Assembly: GCA_944388755.1 (NCBI GenBank)
Contig: CALXJY010000008.1
Location: forward strand, 1-49,802
DNA: 49,802 nt
Direction: 5' to 3'
Source: an uncultured Clostridia bacterium
GTDB taxonomy: Bacteria; Bacillota; Clostridia; TANB77; CAG-508
Position numbers and translations under genes: made by a program. Positions 10,430 to 20,821 of the stretch are shown here, piece by piece. Position 1 is the stretch's first letter; each line of letters opens with the position of its first letter. The notes beneath the pieces were generated by a model. The model ran no database searches, had not been told where the DNA came from, and saw only the letters and a list, made by a program, of their open reading frames with translations.

Positions 10430-12073
10430 TTATCCTTCTATAACATTCAAAATCTGTTTTTCTAAATCTTTTATTTTTTCATTAATTCTAAAAATATCTT
10501 CATCTCTTAATTCTTTATTATCCATATCTTGTCTTACATACATATCCATGTCTTTTATTTCTTCTTTTAGTTTTTCTAGTCTTGAAATTACTTCTGTTTT
10601 TAATGTAACCGGTATTTTTCTTTCTATTTTGTGTGTTAATGTAATTTGTTCATCTAAATCATATGTTTCTCCAAATGATGGTATTGTTACTGGAATATTT
10701 GCTTCGTCTATTATCTTTTTTTCTAATACATCTTGTGATTCTTCCTCTCCATGTGTTAAAAATATGTGTTTTGGCTTTTTTATAAATGAATATATAAAAT
10801 TCATTAATCCCTCTTGATCTGCATGACCTGAATAACCTTCTATATATTCTACTCTTGCATTTACGGCAATTTCTTCGCCAAATATTTTTACATTTTTAGC
10901 TCCATTTACTATATTATATCCCAAAGTTCCTGGTGCTTGATATCCTACAAATAATATAGTGCTATTGGGATTCCATAAATTGTGTTTTAAGTGGTGTTTA
11001 ATTCTACCTACATCACACATTCCACTTGCAGAAATTATTATGCTTGGTGTAGTGTCTTCATTTAATGCTTTTGATTCTTCTGTAGACATAGTAAATTTAA
11101 GTCCTGGAAATTCTAGTGGATTATCCCCTTTTGATATTTCTGCTTGTGTTTCTTCATCAAATAAATCCATGTTTTCTTTAAAAACTTCTGTTGCAGAAAT
11201 TGCTAAAGGACTATCTACATATACTGGAGCTTCCATTAACTTTTTATATTTACGTTTAAATTCATCATCCTTTTTTATATCTTTTAGTTTATTAATTTCA
11301 TATAATATTTCTTGTGTTCTTCCTACTGCAAATGATGGTATTACTACTGTTCCTTGTTTATCTAATGTTTCTGCCACTATATTTAAGAACATTTCTGCTT
11401 TGTCATCATTTCTCATGTGTAATCTGCTACCATATGTTGATTCCATGATTAGATAATCTGTGTCTTCTATCATTGTAGGTGAGTTTAGCAATGGTATATC
11501 GTTATTTCCAAGATCTCCTGTAAATACTACTTTTGTCGTTTTTCCTTCTTCTTCTGCCCATAGTTCAATTATACTAGAACCTAACATGTGACCAGCATCA
11601 TTAAATCGTATTTTTATGTTTTTTGTTATTTCTATTATTTCATCATATTGTACCGGTTCAAAAATCTGTAAACATTTTGCTGCATCTTCTGCTGTGTATA
11701 GCGGATCTCTTGGTTTTTCTCCTTTACGCATTCTTTTTCTGTTTTTCCATTCGCTTTCCATTTCTTGAATATGTCCACTATCAGGCAACATTAATGCACA
11801 CAAATCACATGTTGCTTTATGTGCATATATCTTGTTTTTAAATCCTTCATTATATAATTTGGGAATTCTACCTGAGTGATCTATGTGTGCATGAGTTAAA
11901 ACCATAAAATCTATTTCTTTTGGGTCAAATTCAAAATCTTCAAAGTTTTCTTCTTCTAATTCTGCTTTACCTTGCCACATTCCACAGTCAACTAGAAATT
12001 TTTTTCCTGCTGCTTCTACTAAATAATTTGATCCTGTAACTGTTTTTGTTGCACCTAAAAATGTAATTTTCAT
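10430..12073 (-). CDS. Metallo-beta-lactamase/beta-CASP nuclease
   Basis: 547 residues. The N-terminal MBL fold has FLGATKTVTGSNYLV, the zinc motif LTHAHIDHSGRIPKL, and DAGHMLGSSIIEL followed by FTGDLG. A beta-CASP insert (about 200-400) includes ESTYGSRLH, IPSFAVGRTQEIL and SASGMCDVGRIKHHL, and an RMMBL-like end has GYSGHADQEGL and LTHGEEES. These are hallmarks of RNA-processing beta-CASP exo/endonucleases (YSH1/CPSF-like group). The C-terminal 100 residues are charged and helical. It has no operon partner of obvious related function. Precise RNA targets are unknown. Confidence 0.9.
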   Translation of the reverse strand: MKITFLGATKTVTGSNYLVEAAGKKFLVDCGMWQGKAELEEENFEDFEFDPKEIDFMVLTHAHIDHSGRIPKLYNEGFKNKIYAHKATCDLCALMLPDSGHIQEMESEWKNRKRMRKGEKPRDPLYTAEDAAKCLQIFEPVQYDEIIEITKNIKIRFNDAGHMLGSSIIELWAEEEGKTTKVVFTGDLGNNDIPLLNSPTMIEDTDYLIMESTYGSRLHMRNDDKAEMFLNIVAETLDKQGTVVIPSFAVGRTQEILYEINKLKDIKKDDEFKRKYKKLMEAPVYVDSPLAISATEVFKENMDLFDEETQAEISKGDNPLEFPGLKFTMSTEESKALNEDTTPSIIISASGMCDVGRIKHHLKHNLWNPNSTILFVGYQAPGTLGYNIVNGAKNVKIFGEEIAVNARVEYIEGYSGHADQEGLMNFIYSFIKKPKHIFLTHGEEESQDVLEKKIIDEANIPVTIPSFGETYDLDEQITLTHKIERKIPVTLKTEVISRLEKLKEEIKDMDMYVRQDMDNKELRDEDIFRINEKIKDLEKQILNVIEG

Positions 12074-12185
12074 ATCCTCACTACCCTTTCCTTTTGTTTA
12101 TATTGTATACAAATAAAAATGCTAAACTTTTTATATTTGTGCAATATTGCCCAACAATTTTATACTTGTAATAAATCCATTTTTA

Positions 12186-13760
12186 CTATTCAAATATTTT
12201 TTGCTTTTTATTAAGTTTAAGTCCTGCTTCTTTTAAATTGATATCTTTTACATTGTTCTGCTCTTTTTTTTCTTCAAATAAATCTTCATCAAATATTTGT
12301 ATTTCATATTTATCTTTATTTTTTACTATTTTGAATGATAATTCTTCTAATTTTATTGCTCTTAATGACAAAATTTCTTTCCATATAATATAAAAAATTT
12401 CCTCATTTTTAGTAAAATTTTGTATTATTTTTTCTTCTTTAGCTTTATTTAATAGTTTTAAGATTACTGGTTTTAAGTATTTATCATCAATAACTTCATA
12501 TATTTTTGCTTCTCTACTTATTGGTAATTGCATGTAATATCTTATTTCATATATAAGGTTTATAATATTTTGTTTTGTTTCTGCTTTTTTTATCTTTTTT
12601 TGAAAACATTTTAAAAATATTTCTTGGAATTTTATTAAATTTTTTTCTAATTCTGTATCTGTTTCTTCTGTTTCTAGTATTTTTAGATATACCATTTTTT
12701 CTTTTAATTCTTTATTATATTCTACGAATTTTTTAGGGTTTAATAAATTATTTTTTTCTTTAATTTCTTGATATAATTTTTCTCTTTCTTTTATCATTGT
12801 ATTTGCTAAAACTCTCATGCTAAATATTTTTTTGTTTAATGGTAATTTTTGATTTCTTATTTTATATTCTTGTTCTAATAATTTTTTATCACTTAAAATG
12901 GTATCAATCTCTTTTATTTTATTTGCTAATTCTATTTTTTCGTTTGTTATTTTAGTTACAAATTTTTCTCTGTCTTTTACATTCTTTAATTCTGTTTCTA
13001 TCCTCTTTTTTTCTTTTTTATATTTAAGTACTTTTTTATCTTGAAATTTTATTTCTAATAATATTGAAATTTTTATTAAAAGATCTATTATTTCTTTTTT
13101 TGCCTCTTTACCATATAATTTTTTCAAATTTTCTGTAAATTCTTCATAATAATCAATTATTATTTCTTTATTATATATCCATTTATTCAATAATTTATTT
13201 CCCACTAATATTCTTAGATTTTGATATATTAAATTATGTTCTATACTTTCTATTTCTGAACTTACTGTGGTCCATGAATACCCATTAAAATCTCTTAGTG
13301 GTTCTACTAAATCAATTGTGTTTCCTATATTTAATAAATCTGATAGTGCTTCACTTATAAAAAAATACCTATTTGTTACTATATTATCTTTTTTTCCTAT
13401 TTTCCATATTGCATATAATAATTTTCTTTCTATTGGATAACATTCTATTTCTTTTTTAGCTTTATCAATAAAATATGTTCCATTCTGTGGTATTTTACTC
13501 GTATTGTCATTCATTTTTATAATTTTTATTGATTTGCATTGACTATGAATAATTGATATTAGTCTTTTGATATATTCTTCTTTTGTATCTATATCAATTT
13601 TTACAGTCTCTACATCTTTGTATCCGGTTTCTATTTTATATAAAAGATTTAACAATAAACTTTTTACGTTTTCTTCATAATCTTTTTCCTCTAAAATTGC
13701 TTCTAGTTCATTGTTAAAATCTTTTTTTACAATCTTTTTTATAAGATTTTCTTTTTTCAT
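12186..13760 (-). CDS. Uncharacterised coiled-coil protein
   Basis: 524 residues; I recognise no family. It is Lys/Glu/Ile-rich, with no signal peptide or membrane segment, and long coiled-coil helices from about 250 to 380. A central globular stretch has YFIDKAKKEIECYPIERKLLYAIWKIG and PLRDFNGYSWTTVSSEIESIEHNLIYQNLR. The start is clear (AAGAGG upstream) and it sits only 13 bp after the ftsK stop, so it is co-transcribed with that translocase. That link suggests a chromosome- or division-related or structural role, but this is only inference from position. Confidence 0.8.
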   Translation of the reverse strand: MKKENLIKKIVKKDFNNELEAILEEKDYEENVKSLLLNLLYKIETGYKDVETVKIDIDTKEEYIKRLISIIHSQCKSIKIIKMNDNTSKIPQNGTYFIDKAKKEIECYPIERKLLYAIWKIGKKDNIVTNRYFFISEALSDLLNIGNTIDLVEPLRDFNGYSWTTVSSEIESIEHNLIYQNLRILVGNKLLNKWIYNKEIIIDYYEEFTENLKKLYGKEAKKEIIDLLIKISILLEIKFQDKKVLKYKKEKKRIETELKNVKDREKFVTKITNEKIELANKIKEIDTILSDKKLLEQEYKIRNQKLPLNKKIFSMRVLANTMIKEREKLYQEIKEKNNLLNPKKFVEYNKELKEKMVYLKILETEETDTELEKNLIKFQEIFLKCFQKKIKKAETKQNIINLIYEIRYYMQLPISREAKIYEVIDDKYLKPVILKLLNKAKEEKIIQNFTKNEEIFYIIWKEILSLRAIKLEELSFKIVKNKDKYEIQIFDEDLFEEKKEQNNVKDINLKEAGLKLNKKQKIFE

Positions 13761-13773
13761 TTGAACCTCTTTT

Positions 13774-16206
13774 CTATTGTATTTCTTGCTTGCCCATTTT
13801 TAATTCATTTAATTTTTCTAATGTCATTAGTACTTCTCTTGGTTTACTTCCTTGATATCCAGAAATAATTCCTCTTTCTTCCATTTGGTCAATTATTCTT
13901 CCTGCTCTAGCATATCCTACTTTAAATCTTCTTTGTATAAATGATGTAGATGCTTGTCCTGTTTCTACTACAGTTTGTATTGCTTCACTTAATAAAGGAT
14001 CTGTTTCATCTTCTTGTTCTGATTCTGCCATAAGTTCTTTATCTGTTTTGTTTCCATTTTCTATTGTTTCTAATATATCTTCGCTATATGTTGCTGTTCC
14101 ATTTTGTTTTATAAAATCTACTATTTTTTCTACTTCTTCATCTGACACAAATGCTCCTTGTACTCTCATTGGTTTTGGTGCACCTGAAGGAAAAAATAGC
14201 ATATCTCCTTTTCCTAATAGTTTTTCTGCTCCTACACTATCTAATATTGTTCTTGAATCTACTTGTGAAGATACTGCAAATGCAATTCTTGAAGGCACAT
14301 TTGCTTTTATTAATCCTGTTATTACATCTACTGATGGTCTTTGTGTTGCAATTACTAGGTGCATTCCTGCTGCTCTAGCTTTTTGTGCCAAACGACATAT
14401 TGATTCTTCTACATCTTTTGCTGCTATCATCATTAAGTCTGCAAGTTCATCTACTATTATTACTATTTGTGGTAATTTTCCTGTTTCTTCTTCTTTTTCT
14501 ATTGCTTTATTATATCCTTTTAAGTCTCTTACACCTTTTTGTGCAAATAGGTTATACCTATTATCCATTTCTTGCACAGCCCATGCTAATGCACCTGCTG
14601 CTTTTTTTGGATCTGTAACTACAGGTATTAATAGATGTGGTATTCCATTATATACAGATAATTCTACAACTTTTGGGTCTACCATAACCATTTTTACTTC
14701 ACTTGGTTTACTTTTATATATTATGCTTGTAATTATTGAGTTTATACAAACACTTTTACCTGAGCCAGTTGAGCCGGCTATTAGAACATGTGGCATTTTT
14801 GCTATATCTGCTAATTGTATATTTCCTGCAACATCTTTTCCTAGTGCTACTGTTAATTTTGAATCACTTTCTTTAAATTCGTCACTTCCTAATACTTCTC
14901 TTAGATGTACTGCTTCTTTTTCTTTATTTGGCACTTCTATTCCTACAGCTTGTTTTCCAGGTATTGGTGCTTCTATACGTATTGTTTCTGCTGCTAAATT
15001 TAATGCTATATCATCTGCTAAATTTGCGATTTTACTTACACGTACTCCTTCTGCTGGTTTTAATTCATATCTCGTAATTGCTGGTCCTACAGATACGTTT
15101 TCAACTTTTGCTGATACTCCAAAGCTGTATAATGTTTTTTGTAATTTGGTTGCTGTATCTGTTAGTGCTTTTGCTCCACCTTTTAGTGTTTTTTTAGGTG
15201 GTTTTCCCAATAATTCAAGTGGTGGGTATTCATAATGTTCATCTTCTACTACCATTGCATGCTCAAGTTGTAATACTTCTTTTGTTTTGTCTTGTTTTTG
15301 TTCTTCTTCTTGCTTAAATAAATTATTTTCCAAGACATCTGGTTCTACTTCTTGTTTATTTCCAAATAAGTGTTTTTTGGTTTCTTTTGTTAATGGTGTT
15401 AAGTCGTCTTTACTATGGTCATATTTTTTTACTGGTTCATTTTCTTCTAATATTCGTCCTCCGAAATTTATTTTTATTTGGTTTTCCATTCCTTCTGTTT
15501 GTTCTAATTTTTTGTTTAAGTTATTATATTCTTTATTTCCTTTTTGCATTAGTTCTTCATTAGCATGTAAATTCTTATTTTGCATTCTTTCATATTTTTC
15601 TTGTTCTTTTAATTCATGTCTTTCTTGTTTACGCTCTTCGTGTTTTTCAATTATGTCTTGTAAAATCGTTGATGTATTTATTCCAAACATAAATACAATT
15701 AATAGTATAGTGACACCTATACTTAATATTATTGCACCTACTACCCCAAGTAGTTTAACTAATGGAACTGCAATTGCTACTCCTATTGCTCCTCCTCCTA
15801 CACCGGTTGTTCCTATGTTATATCCATCTTTTATAACCTCTGTAAATTCTTTATTTGGTATTAATTCTCCACTTGATATTTGGAATGTCGACATAAGTGT
15901 TGCTATTGCTATTAAAAAAATTACATATTGTGCTAATTTGTAATTTAGTTCTCTGCTTTCCTCACTTGCTAATTTTATAGAAACAGCAAATATTCCAATT
16001 GGTATTACATATCTTATTATTCCCATTAGCCCGCCTAGAACTTCTGTTAGTTTTATTCCTATTATTCCAGATTTTGTATATATTAAAACAGCAGAAAGGA
16101 TACTTAAAATAAACAATCCAACTATGGCTATATCTAGCCTTGTTGCCTGTTTTTTAGTAGCTCTTTTTGCTGTTTTTTTCCTATTATATGTTCTTTTTTT
16201 TGCCAT
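13774..16206 (-). CDS. ftsK: FtsK/SpoIIIE DNA translocase
   Basis: 810 residues. The N-terminus has four or five membrane helices (about 25-175). A charged low-complexity linker runs to about 320. The motor has Walker A GSTGSGKS at about 478-485, Walker [13 protein letters not shown] at about 581-592 and the [24 protein letters not shown] motif. A winged-helix gamma domain ([21 protein letters not shown]) at the C-terminus reads polar DNA motifs. It pumps DNA through the division or sporulation septum. With only one such gene in view, I cannot say whether it is SpoIIIE or FtsK. A GGAGG site precedes the start. An in-frame CGA Arg codon (FGGRI) shows CGA is read normally here. Confidence 0.95.
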   Translation of the reverse strand: MAKKRTYNRKKTAKRATKKQATRLDIAIVGLFILSILSAVLIYTKSGIIGIKLTEVLGGLMGIIRYVIPIGIFAVSIKLASEESRELNYKLAQYVIFLIAIATLMSTFQISSGELIPNKEFTEVIKDGYNIGTTGVGGGAIGVAIAVPLVKLLGVVGAIILSIGVTILLIVFMFGINTSTILQDIIEKHEERKQERHELKEQEKYERMQNKNLHANEELMQKGNKEYNNLNKKLEQTEGMENQIKINFGGRILEENEPVKKYDHSKDDLTPLTKETKKHLFGNKQEVEPDVLENNLFKQEEEQKQDKTKEVLQLEHAMVVEDEHYEYPPLELLGKPPKKTLKGGAKALTDTATKLQKTLYSFGVSAKVENVSVGPAITRYELKPAEGVRVSKIANLADDIALNLAAETIRIEAPIPGKQAVGIEVPNKEKEAVHLREVLGSDEFKESDSKLTVALGKDVAGNIQLADIAKMPHVLIAGSTGSGKSVCINSIITSIIYKSKPSEVKMVMVDPKVVELSVYNGIPHLLIPVVTDPKKAAGALAWAVQEMDNRYNLFAQKGVRDLKGYNKAIEKEEETGKLPQIVIIVDELADLMMIAAKDVEESICRLAQKARAAGMHLVIATQRPSVDVITGLIKANVPSRIAFAVSSQVDSRTILDSVGAEKLLGKGDMLFFPSGAPKPMRVQGAFVSDEEVEKIVDFIKQNGTATYSEDILETIENGNKTDKELMAESEQEDETDPLLSEAIQTVVETGQASTSFIQRRFKVGYARAGRIIDQMEERGIISGYQGSKPREVLMTLEKLNELKMGKQEIQ

Positions 16207-16260
16207 TTTATCATCCTCCGTTAGGAAACATTTATATTAGGAAAAAAGATAGCTTTTTCC

Positions 16261-16764
16261 CTATTTTAATTCCTTTCTACTATTTTGAATTGTTTTTATT
16301 GTATCTTCTATAGATATTTGCATTAGGTTTAATGCTTGTTGCATATCTGTTCCTAATTTTTCTAGTGTTCCTGTTAAAACATCTTCTGTATTTCCAAGAA
16401 GATTATCAGCATATTCTTTTGTTCCTTTTGATATTTCTCTTGACATTTCATTTGCTGTTTCTATAATTTCTGCTTTTTGATCATATGCTTTTTTTGTAAT
16501 TTCGTGTTCATCTATCATTGCTATTATTCTATTTTCTGCTTCTTTTACAATATCGTCTGCTTCTTTTTGTGCCTCAACTAATATACGTTGTCTTTCTTCT
16601 TTTACCCATTTTGCTTGTTTTAATTCATCTGGAAGTTTTAAACGTATTTCTTTTAGCAATTCTAATAATTCTTCTTTATCTACAATTGTTTTTCCTGAAA
16701 AAGGTAAATTTCTGCTCTTATCTAAAATATCTTCCAAAGTATCTAATAATGTAAATATCTCCAT
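16261..16764 (-). CDS. Helical protein resembling V-/F-type ATPase stalk subunits
   Basis: 167 residues, almost entirely alpha-helical, with no membrane segment. The middle (about 55-90, WVKEERQRILVEAQKEADDI followed by VKEAENRIIAMIDE) resembles the stalk helices of ATP synthase subunit b/H, and clostridial homologues are often labelled that way. No other ATPase genes are near. It lies 15 bp after rsmD, a pairing I recall from other clostridia. A DivIVA-like scaffolding role is as likely as any ATPase link. The start has GAAAGGAG upstream. Confidence 0.75.
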   Translation of the reverse strand: MEIFTLLDTLEDILDKSRNLPFSGKTIVDKEELLELLKEIRLKLPDELKQAKWVKEERQRILVEAQKEADDIVKEAENRIIAMIDEHEITKKAYDQKAEIIETANEMSREISKGTKEYADNLLGNTEDVLTGTLEKLGTDMQQALNLMQISIEDTIKTIQNSRKELK

Positions 16765-16779
16765 GGTTTTTCTCCTTTC

Positions 16780-17340
16780 TTAAACCAGCTCATCTTTTTG
16801 TAGAAAAATTATACTAGCTCTACCATATTTTCTTTTATCTGTTATGTATATTTTTCTTAATTTTGTTATTTGATTTTCTAGTTCTTTTTCTCTATCTGTT
16901 TCTATTATTATTTTTGTTGTTTCCTTTAGCAAGTCTTTTTTTAAAAGTAACTCTAGTGCTTTTATTGCATAATTTGTTTTATATGGTGGGTCTATATATA
17001 TTATATCAGGTTTTTCTTGTAGATTGTTAATAAATTCTTGATAATCTCCTTCATATAATATTACTTGTTTTTCTGAATTTGTTTTTTCTATATTTTGTTT
17101 AATTATTTTTATTGCTTTTTTAGATTTTTCACATAGATATACTTTTTTTGCATTTCTACTTGATGCTTCTAAACCTATTGCTCCACTTCCAGAAAATAAG
17201 TCTACAAACACTGAATCTGTTATATCATTTTGAATTATATTAAATACTGACTCTTTTACTCTATCTAGTGTAGGTCTTGTATCTAATCCTTCTAGTGTGT
17301 ATAATTTTGTTCCTCTTTTTTTTCCTGCTATGATTCTCAT
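16780..17340 (-). CDS. rsmD: 16S rRNA (guanine(966)-N(2))-methyltransferase
   Basis: 186 residues. It begins MRIIAGKKRGTKLYTLEGLDT and TRPTLDRVKESVFNII, the RsmD substrate-binding start. The SAM-binding motif VFVDLFSGSGAIGLEASSR follows, then the catalytic IIYIDPPY near residue 115. It methylates G966 of 16S rRNA in the assembled small subunit. It is the first gene of the leftward run rsmD, helical protein, ftsK. AT-rich intergenic DNA and the divIVA terminator separate it from divIVA. Confidence 0.94.
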   Translation of the reverse strand: MRIIAGKKRGTKLYTLEGLDTRPTLDRVKESVFNIIQNDITDSVFVDLFSGSGAIGLEASSRNAKKVYLCEKSKKAIKIIKQNIEKTNSEKQVILYEGDYQEFINNLQEKPDIIYIDPPYKTNYAIKALELLLKKDLLKETTKIIIETDREKELENQITKLRKIYITDKRKYGRASIIFLQKDELV

Positions 17341-17502
17341 ATATATTTCCCCTATGATACTATTTTACCTTTTTTTTCTATAATGTCAATATTATTAACA
17401 CAAATGTAATATACATTTAACGCTTTTGTAATATTTAGTTCATTTTTACGTGTTTTTATATAAGGATTGTGTATTTTTTTATATAATTTTTATTATAAAT
17501 CA

Positions 17503-17541
17503 AAAAAGAACAGTTTAAATAATAAAATTAACCGTTCTTTT
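17503..17541 (-). terminator. Terminator of the sepF-divIVA transcript
   Basis: A stem of AAAAGAACGGTT paired with AACTGTTCTTTT (one mismatch) and an AT-rich loop, directly after the divIVA stop. In the minus-strand transcript it runs into a U-run (TTCTTTTTTG). Confidence 0.8.
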
Positions 17542-17548
17542 GTAATAA

Positions 17549-18010
17549 TTAGACTTTATCTTCATCTTTGTTTATATCTTTTAATAATTCTAGTTGTGAA
17601 ATTAATAGTGCTTCCATTTTTGCTTTATATATATCAAATTGTTTTTTTATGTCATCTAATTCTTTTTGTTTCATAATTATTTGGCTATTTAGTTCATCTA
17701 CTTGTTTTTGTGCTGATCCTTTTGCTTCTTCAACAATTTGATCAGCTTTTTGTTTTGCTACATTTTTTACCTCTTCTGCTGTGGATTGTGCCATAACTAG
17801 AGTATTTTGTAGAGTTGTTTCAATTGTCTTATATTGAACTAAACTATTATTTAGTTCTTCAACTTTATTTTTTAGTTCTGCCACTTCTTTATAGTTACGT
17901 GAGTAATCAACTGTTAGTTCATCTAAAAAGTCATCCACTTCTTCTACACTGTAACCATTCATCATTTGTTTTGAAAATTTTTTATTTTCTATATCTAATG
18001 GTGTTATCAT
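17549..18010 (-). CDS. divIVA: DivIVA domain protein
   Basis: 153 residues. The N-terminal DivIVA/GpsB signature is MITPLDIENKKFSKQMMNGY then SVEEVDDFLDEL, the part that binds curved membranes. A long coiled coil (about 35-145) follows. DivIVA marks poles and septa and recruits division, wall-synthesis or sporulation proteins. Downstream of sepF with a 26-bp gap and its own GGAGG, it forms the usual ylm-type division cluster. Short DivIVA and GpsB are hard to separate by sequence alone. Confidence 0.9.
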   Translation of the reverse strand: MITPLDIENKKFSKQMMNGYSVEEVDDFLDELTVDYSRNYKEVAELKNKVEELNNSLVQYKTIETTLQNTLVMAQSTAEEVKNVAKQKADQIVEEAKGSAQKQVDELNSQIIMKQKELDDIKKQFDIYKAKMEALLISQLELLKDINKDEDKV

Positions 18011-18036
18011 AATTTCCTCCTATAAAACTTACAAAA

Positions 18037-18519
18037 CTAGTTTAAATTATTGTTTTTTAGCCATGAAACTGATAATTTGCTTTTCATTTCTTCTCTTGCC
18101 ATTTCATTTGTAATTTCGTAATTTGATGGCGCAACTAAAAAGATAGAATTTGATACTTTTTGTATATAACCATCTAATGCATATACTCCTCCACTAATAA
18201 AGTCTACTATTCTTCTTGCAACATCTTTATTTACATATTCTAAGTTTACTATTACTGATTTTCTCTCTTTTAAGAATGCACATATCTCATCAGATTGCTC
18301 AAATGTTGTTGGTTGTGATATAACCATCTTTATTGCTTGTCCTGATGTTTGTGGCATATTTACTACTTTATTATTATTATTTTTTCTTCCAAATAATTTT
18401 TTATCTTCTACAACTTCTTCTTCATCTTGATAATCATATACATTATCATCCTCATAATCTTCTGCTTCTGCAGTATCCATTCCAAATAAATCCCAAACTT
18501 TATTCATTAAAGCTGACAT
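18037..18519 (-). CDS. sepF: Cell division protein SepF
   Basis: 160 residues. The N-terminus (MSALMNKVWDLFGMD) is the short amphipathic membrane anchor, followed by an acidic linker and the SepF core: VVNMPQTSGQAIKMVISQPT, SDEICAFLKERKSVIVNLEY and RRIVDFISGGVYALDGYIQK, ending SIFLVAPSNYEI. SepF polymerises into rings and ties FtsZ to the membrane. It precedes divIVA with AGGAGG upstream. The YggS-type gene that often precedes sepF is absent here; an HlyD-like gene is next upstream. Confidence 0.93.
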   Translation of the reverse strand: MSALMNKVWDLFGMDTAEAEDYEDDNVYDYQDEEEVVEDKKLFGRKNNNNKVVNMPQTSGQAIKMVISQPTTFEQSDEICAFLKERKSVIVNLEYVNKDVARRIVDFISGGVYALDGYIQKVSNSIFLVAPSNYEITNEMAREEMKSKLSVSWLKNNNLN

Positions 18520-18645
18520 AAAAAAACCTCCTAAAATTACTTTCCTTTGTATTGTTCGATATAAGTATCTAATTTTTTTTAAAGAATGTCAATACTTTTT
18601 AAGAATGTAATATTTTTTTAATATTTTTGTAACATAATTGTAATA

Positions 18646-19896
18646 TTATTCTGTATTATTTAAATTTGGTGTAAGTAAGATTTCATCATATATACTGATG
18701 TTTTTCATGTTTGTTATTTCAGAACTTGTATATCCTAATTCTTTTAATTCTTCAGATGTATAATTAGTTATAATTGAATATTTGTCATTTTGTTTTTCAA
18801 CTTTTACTAAAATTTTACTTAGATAACCTGCTCTATTTCTTACAACATATTTAAGTCCATCTTGTTCTACTATTGATTGATTTGGTACTTTTAAGCCTGT
18901 ATAGCTCCACCAAATCAAGTCAAATGATATTTTTCTGTAATTACATAGTTCATCTATTTCATTACTTATTTTTAAAACTAATAATGTCTTTTCTTCATTT
19001 TCTTGTGATATATATGATATTTCTGCATTTATTTCTTTTGAATTAGATAATCTTATTTTTACTTTGTCTCCTATTTTAGCTTGTTTACTTTGTTCAGATG
19101 TAGATATTGTTGCAATATATGCTGTAAAATTATCTACAATTTTACCACATTCATCACTTGTTGCTATTAATTTTCCAGTTTTTAAATTTAAATTTTCTAA
19201 ATATTCTTCACTAAGTGATGAAAAATTATCTACTGTTAGTTTGTCTTCTAGTCCATCTACTCTGTATGACAATATTCCACTTTTTGGTGCTGTGATTGTT
19301 TCTGATCCATTGTTTAGTTCTTGTTCGAGTTTTGCTCTTTGGTCATTTAGGTCTTTTAGATATGATCCTGATGGACTCTTTTCTCCTACAATTTTTGCTT
19401 TTTTTGTTATTAATTGGTTTATTTGTTTTTCACATTCTGTTATTTTTGATATATCTGTTACTTTATTTATGTTATCCATTTGCTGATCTATTTGATCTTC
19501 TAATATTTTTACATCTGATAAATATCGTACTTCTTGATTTTTTAGTGCTTCTTGTATTTTTGTATCTAATTCAGCAATTTGTGTGACAAGGCTTTCTTCA
19601 TTTTTGCTGTAATAACGGAATATGTCTTCATTTTTTGCTACTTTTTCTCCTTCATTTTTTATTTGTTCCATTCCATTTTTATATTGGTTGCCTTTTACAA
19701 CTACTTCATCTCTTATTATGTAACCTATATCTGATTCTTCTGAATATAGTTTTCCTTCTTCTACTGTAAATATATCTGTTGGCTGTTTTACTAATAAATA
19801 TATTACATAAGCAAAATATATCATTAATACTACAATTATTATATTTAATATGTATTTATTTTTTTTGCTTTTTATTTTTAAATCTGATATTTTCAA
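18646..19896 (-). CDS. HlyD-like membrane fusion protein of the clostridial sepF cluster
   Basis: 416 residues with one N-terminal transmembrane helix (about 13-36), then an extracytoplasmic region: a biotinyl-lipoyl-like segment (EGEKVAKNEDIFRYY), a coiled-coil hairpin (about 105-195), and ETITAPKSGILSYRVDG, the return half of an HlyD/RND adaptor barrel. No transporter partner is adjacent. Homologues next to sepF are common in clostridia, so a role in wall or division is possible. The start is TTG at 19896 with GGAGGG upstream, overlapping the miaA stop by 4 bp, which implies translational coupling. Confidence 0.8.
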   Translation of the reverse strand: MKISDLKIKSKKNKYILNIIIVVLMIYFAYVIYLLVKQPTDIFTVEEGKLYSEESDIGYIIRDEVVVKGNQYKNGMEQIKNEGEKVAKNEDIFRYYSKNEESLVTQIAELDTKIQEALKNQEVRYLSDVKILEDQIDQQMDNINKVTDISKITECEKQINQLITKKAKIVGEKSPSGSYLKDLNDQRAKLEQELNNGSETITAPKSGILSYRVDGLEDKLTVDNFSSLSEEYLENLNLKTGKLIATSDECGKIVDNFTAYIATISTSEQSKQAKIGDKVKIRLSNSKEINAEISYISQENEEKTLLVLKISNEIDELCNYRKISFDLIWWSYTGLKVPNQSIVEQDGLKYVVRNRAGYLSKILVKVEKQNDKYSIITNYTSEELKELGYTSSEITNMKNISIYDEILLTPNLNNTE

Positions 19897-20813
19897 TTTA
19901 TTCCCTCCAAAATAATATTAATATTATTTTGTATGTTTTCTTTAGCATCTAGCCATATTGTCTGTTTATTTTTTCTAAACCATGTTAATTGTCTTTTTGC
20001 ATATCTTCTTGTTTCTTGTTTTATTTTTTCTATCATTTCTTCTTTTGTTAATTCATTATTTAAGTATTGTGCTACTTCTTTGTATCCAAGTCCTTGCATT
20101 GCTGTTGGAAATTCATTATATTTTTCTAGTATTTTTTTTACTTCTTCTATTAGTCCTTGTTTTATCATTAAATCTACTCTTTTATTTATTCTTTCATATA
20201 GGACTTGTCTATCCCACGAAATAGCATATACTTTATAGTCATATTCTATTTCATTTTCTCTTGATTTAATTTCGAGTTCTGTTTTGTTTTTTCCTGTAGC
20301 TTTATATATTTCTAATATTCTTAATATTCTTTTTTTATCTGTTCTTGAAATTTTTTGAATAGCAATTTCGTCTATTTGTTTTGCTTCATTATATAGTTTT
20401 TCTAGTCCTTCTTTTTTTACTCTTTCTTCTAAGTATTTTCTATAATTTTCATCATATTTTATTTCTTGATAATCTATTTCATATATTAAGCTATCAATAT
20501 ATAGTCCTGTTCCACCAACAACAATTGGTACTTTATTTTGGTTTAATACAGCTTTAATTGCTTTTTTTGCATCTTTTTTATAATCTGCTACACTATATCT
20601 TTGATTTGGTTTTATAATATCTATTAGATAATGCTTTATTCCTTGCATTTCTTCTGTTGTGGGTTTTGCAGTTCCTATATTCATATCTTTATATATTTGC
20701 ATAGAATCTGCACTTATTATTTCCCCATTTATTTGCTTTGCAAGCTCTATTGAAAGATTTGTTTTTCCTGATGCTGTTGGTCCACATATTATGATTACTT
20801 TTGGTTTTTGCAT
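19893..20813 (-). CDS. miaA: tRNA dimethylallyltransferase
   Basis: Adds the dimethylallyl group to A37 of tRNAs that read UNN codons. About 306 residues. Walker A IIICGPTASGKTNLSIELA is near the N-terminus, with SADSMQIYKDMNIGTAKPT, HYLIDIIKPNQRYSVADY, VPIVVGGTGLYIDSLIYEID and the C-terminal GLGYKEVAQYLN and RRYAKRQLTWFRKN. I start at the ATG at 20813 (MQKPKVIII), with AAAGGA about 12 bases upstream. A longer frame to 20885 overlaps the next gene and lacks conservation. It follows mutL and a small membrane protein, a typical mutL-miaA neighbourhood. Confidence 0.94.
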   Translation of the reverse strand: MQKPKVIIICGPTASGKTNLSIELAKQINGEIISADSMQIYKDMNIGTAKPTTEEMQGIKHYLIDIIKPNQRYSVADYKKDAKKAIKAVLNQNKVPIVVGGTGLYIDSLIYEIDYQEIKYDENYRKYLEERVKKEGLEKLYNEAKQIDEIAIQKISRTDKKRILRILEIYKATGKNKTELEIKSRENEIEYDYKVYAISWDRQVLYERINKRVDLMIKQGLIEEVKKILEKYNEFPTAMQGLGYKEVAQYLNNELTKEEMIEKIKQETRRYAKRQLTWFRKNKQTIWLDAKENIQNNINIILEGIN

Positions 20814-20821
20814 ATTCAATT

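Noticed and set aside
14048-15235. Long plus-strand open frames opposite ftsK, gpmI, secD and other genes
   Set aside because: They are shadows of the real minus-strand genes: Leu/Phe/Ser-rich, no ribosome sites, no recognisable motifs.
17341-17502. Riboswitch or T-box in the rsmD-divIVA gap and other leaders
   Set aside because: I could not find conserved riboswitch cores or T-box sequence; only AT-rich DNA and terminators.
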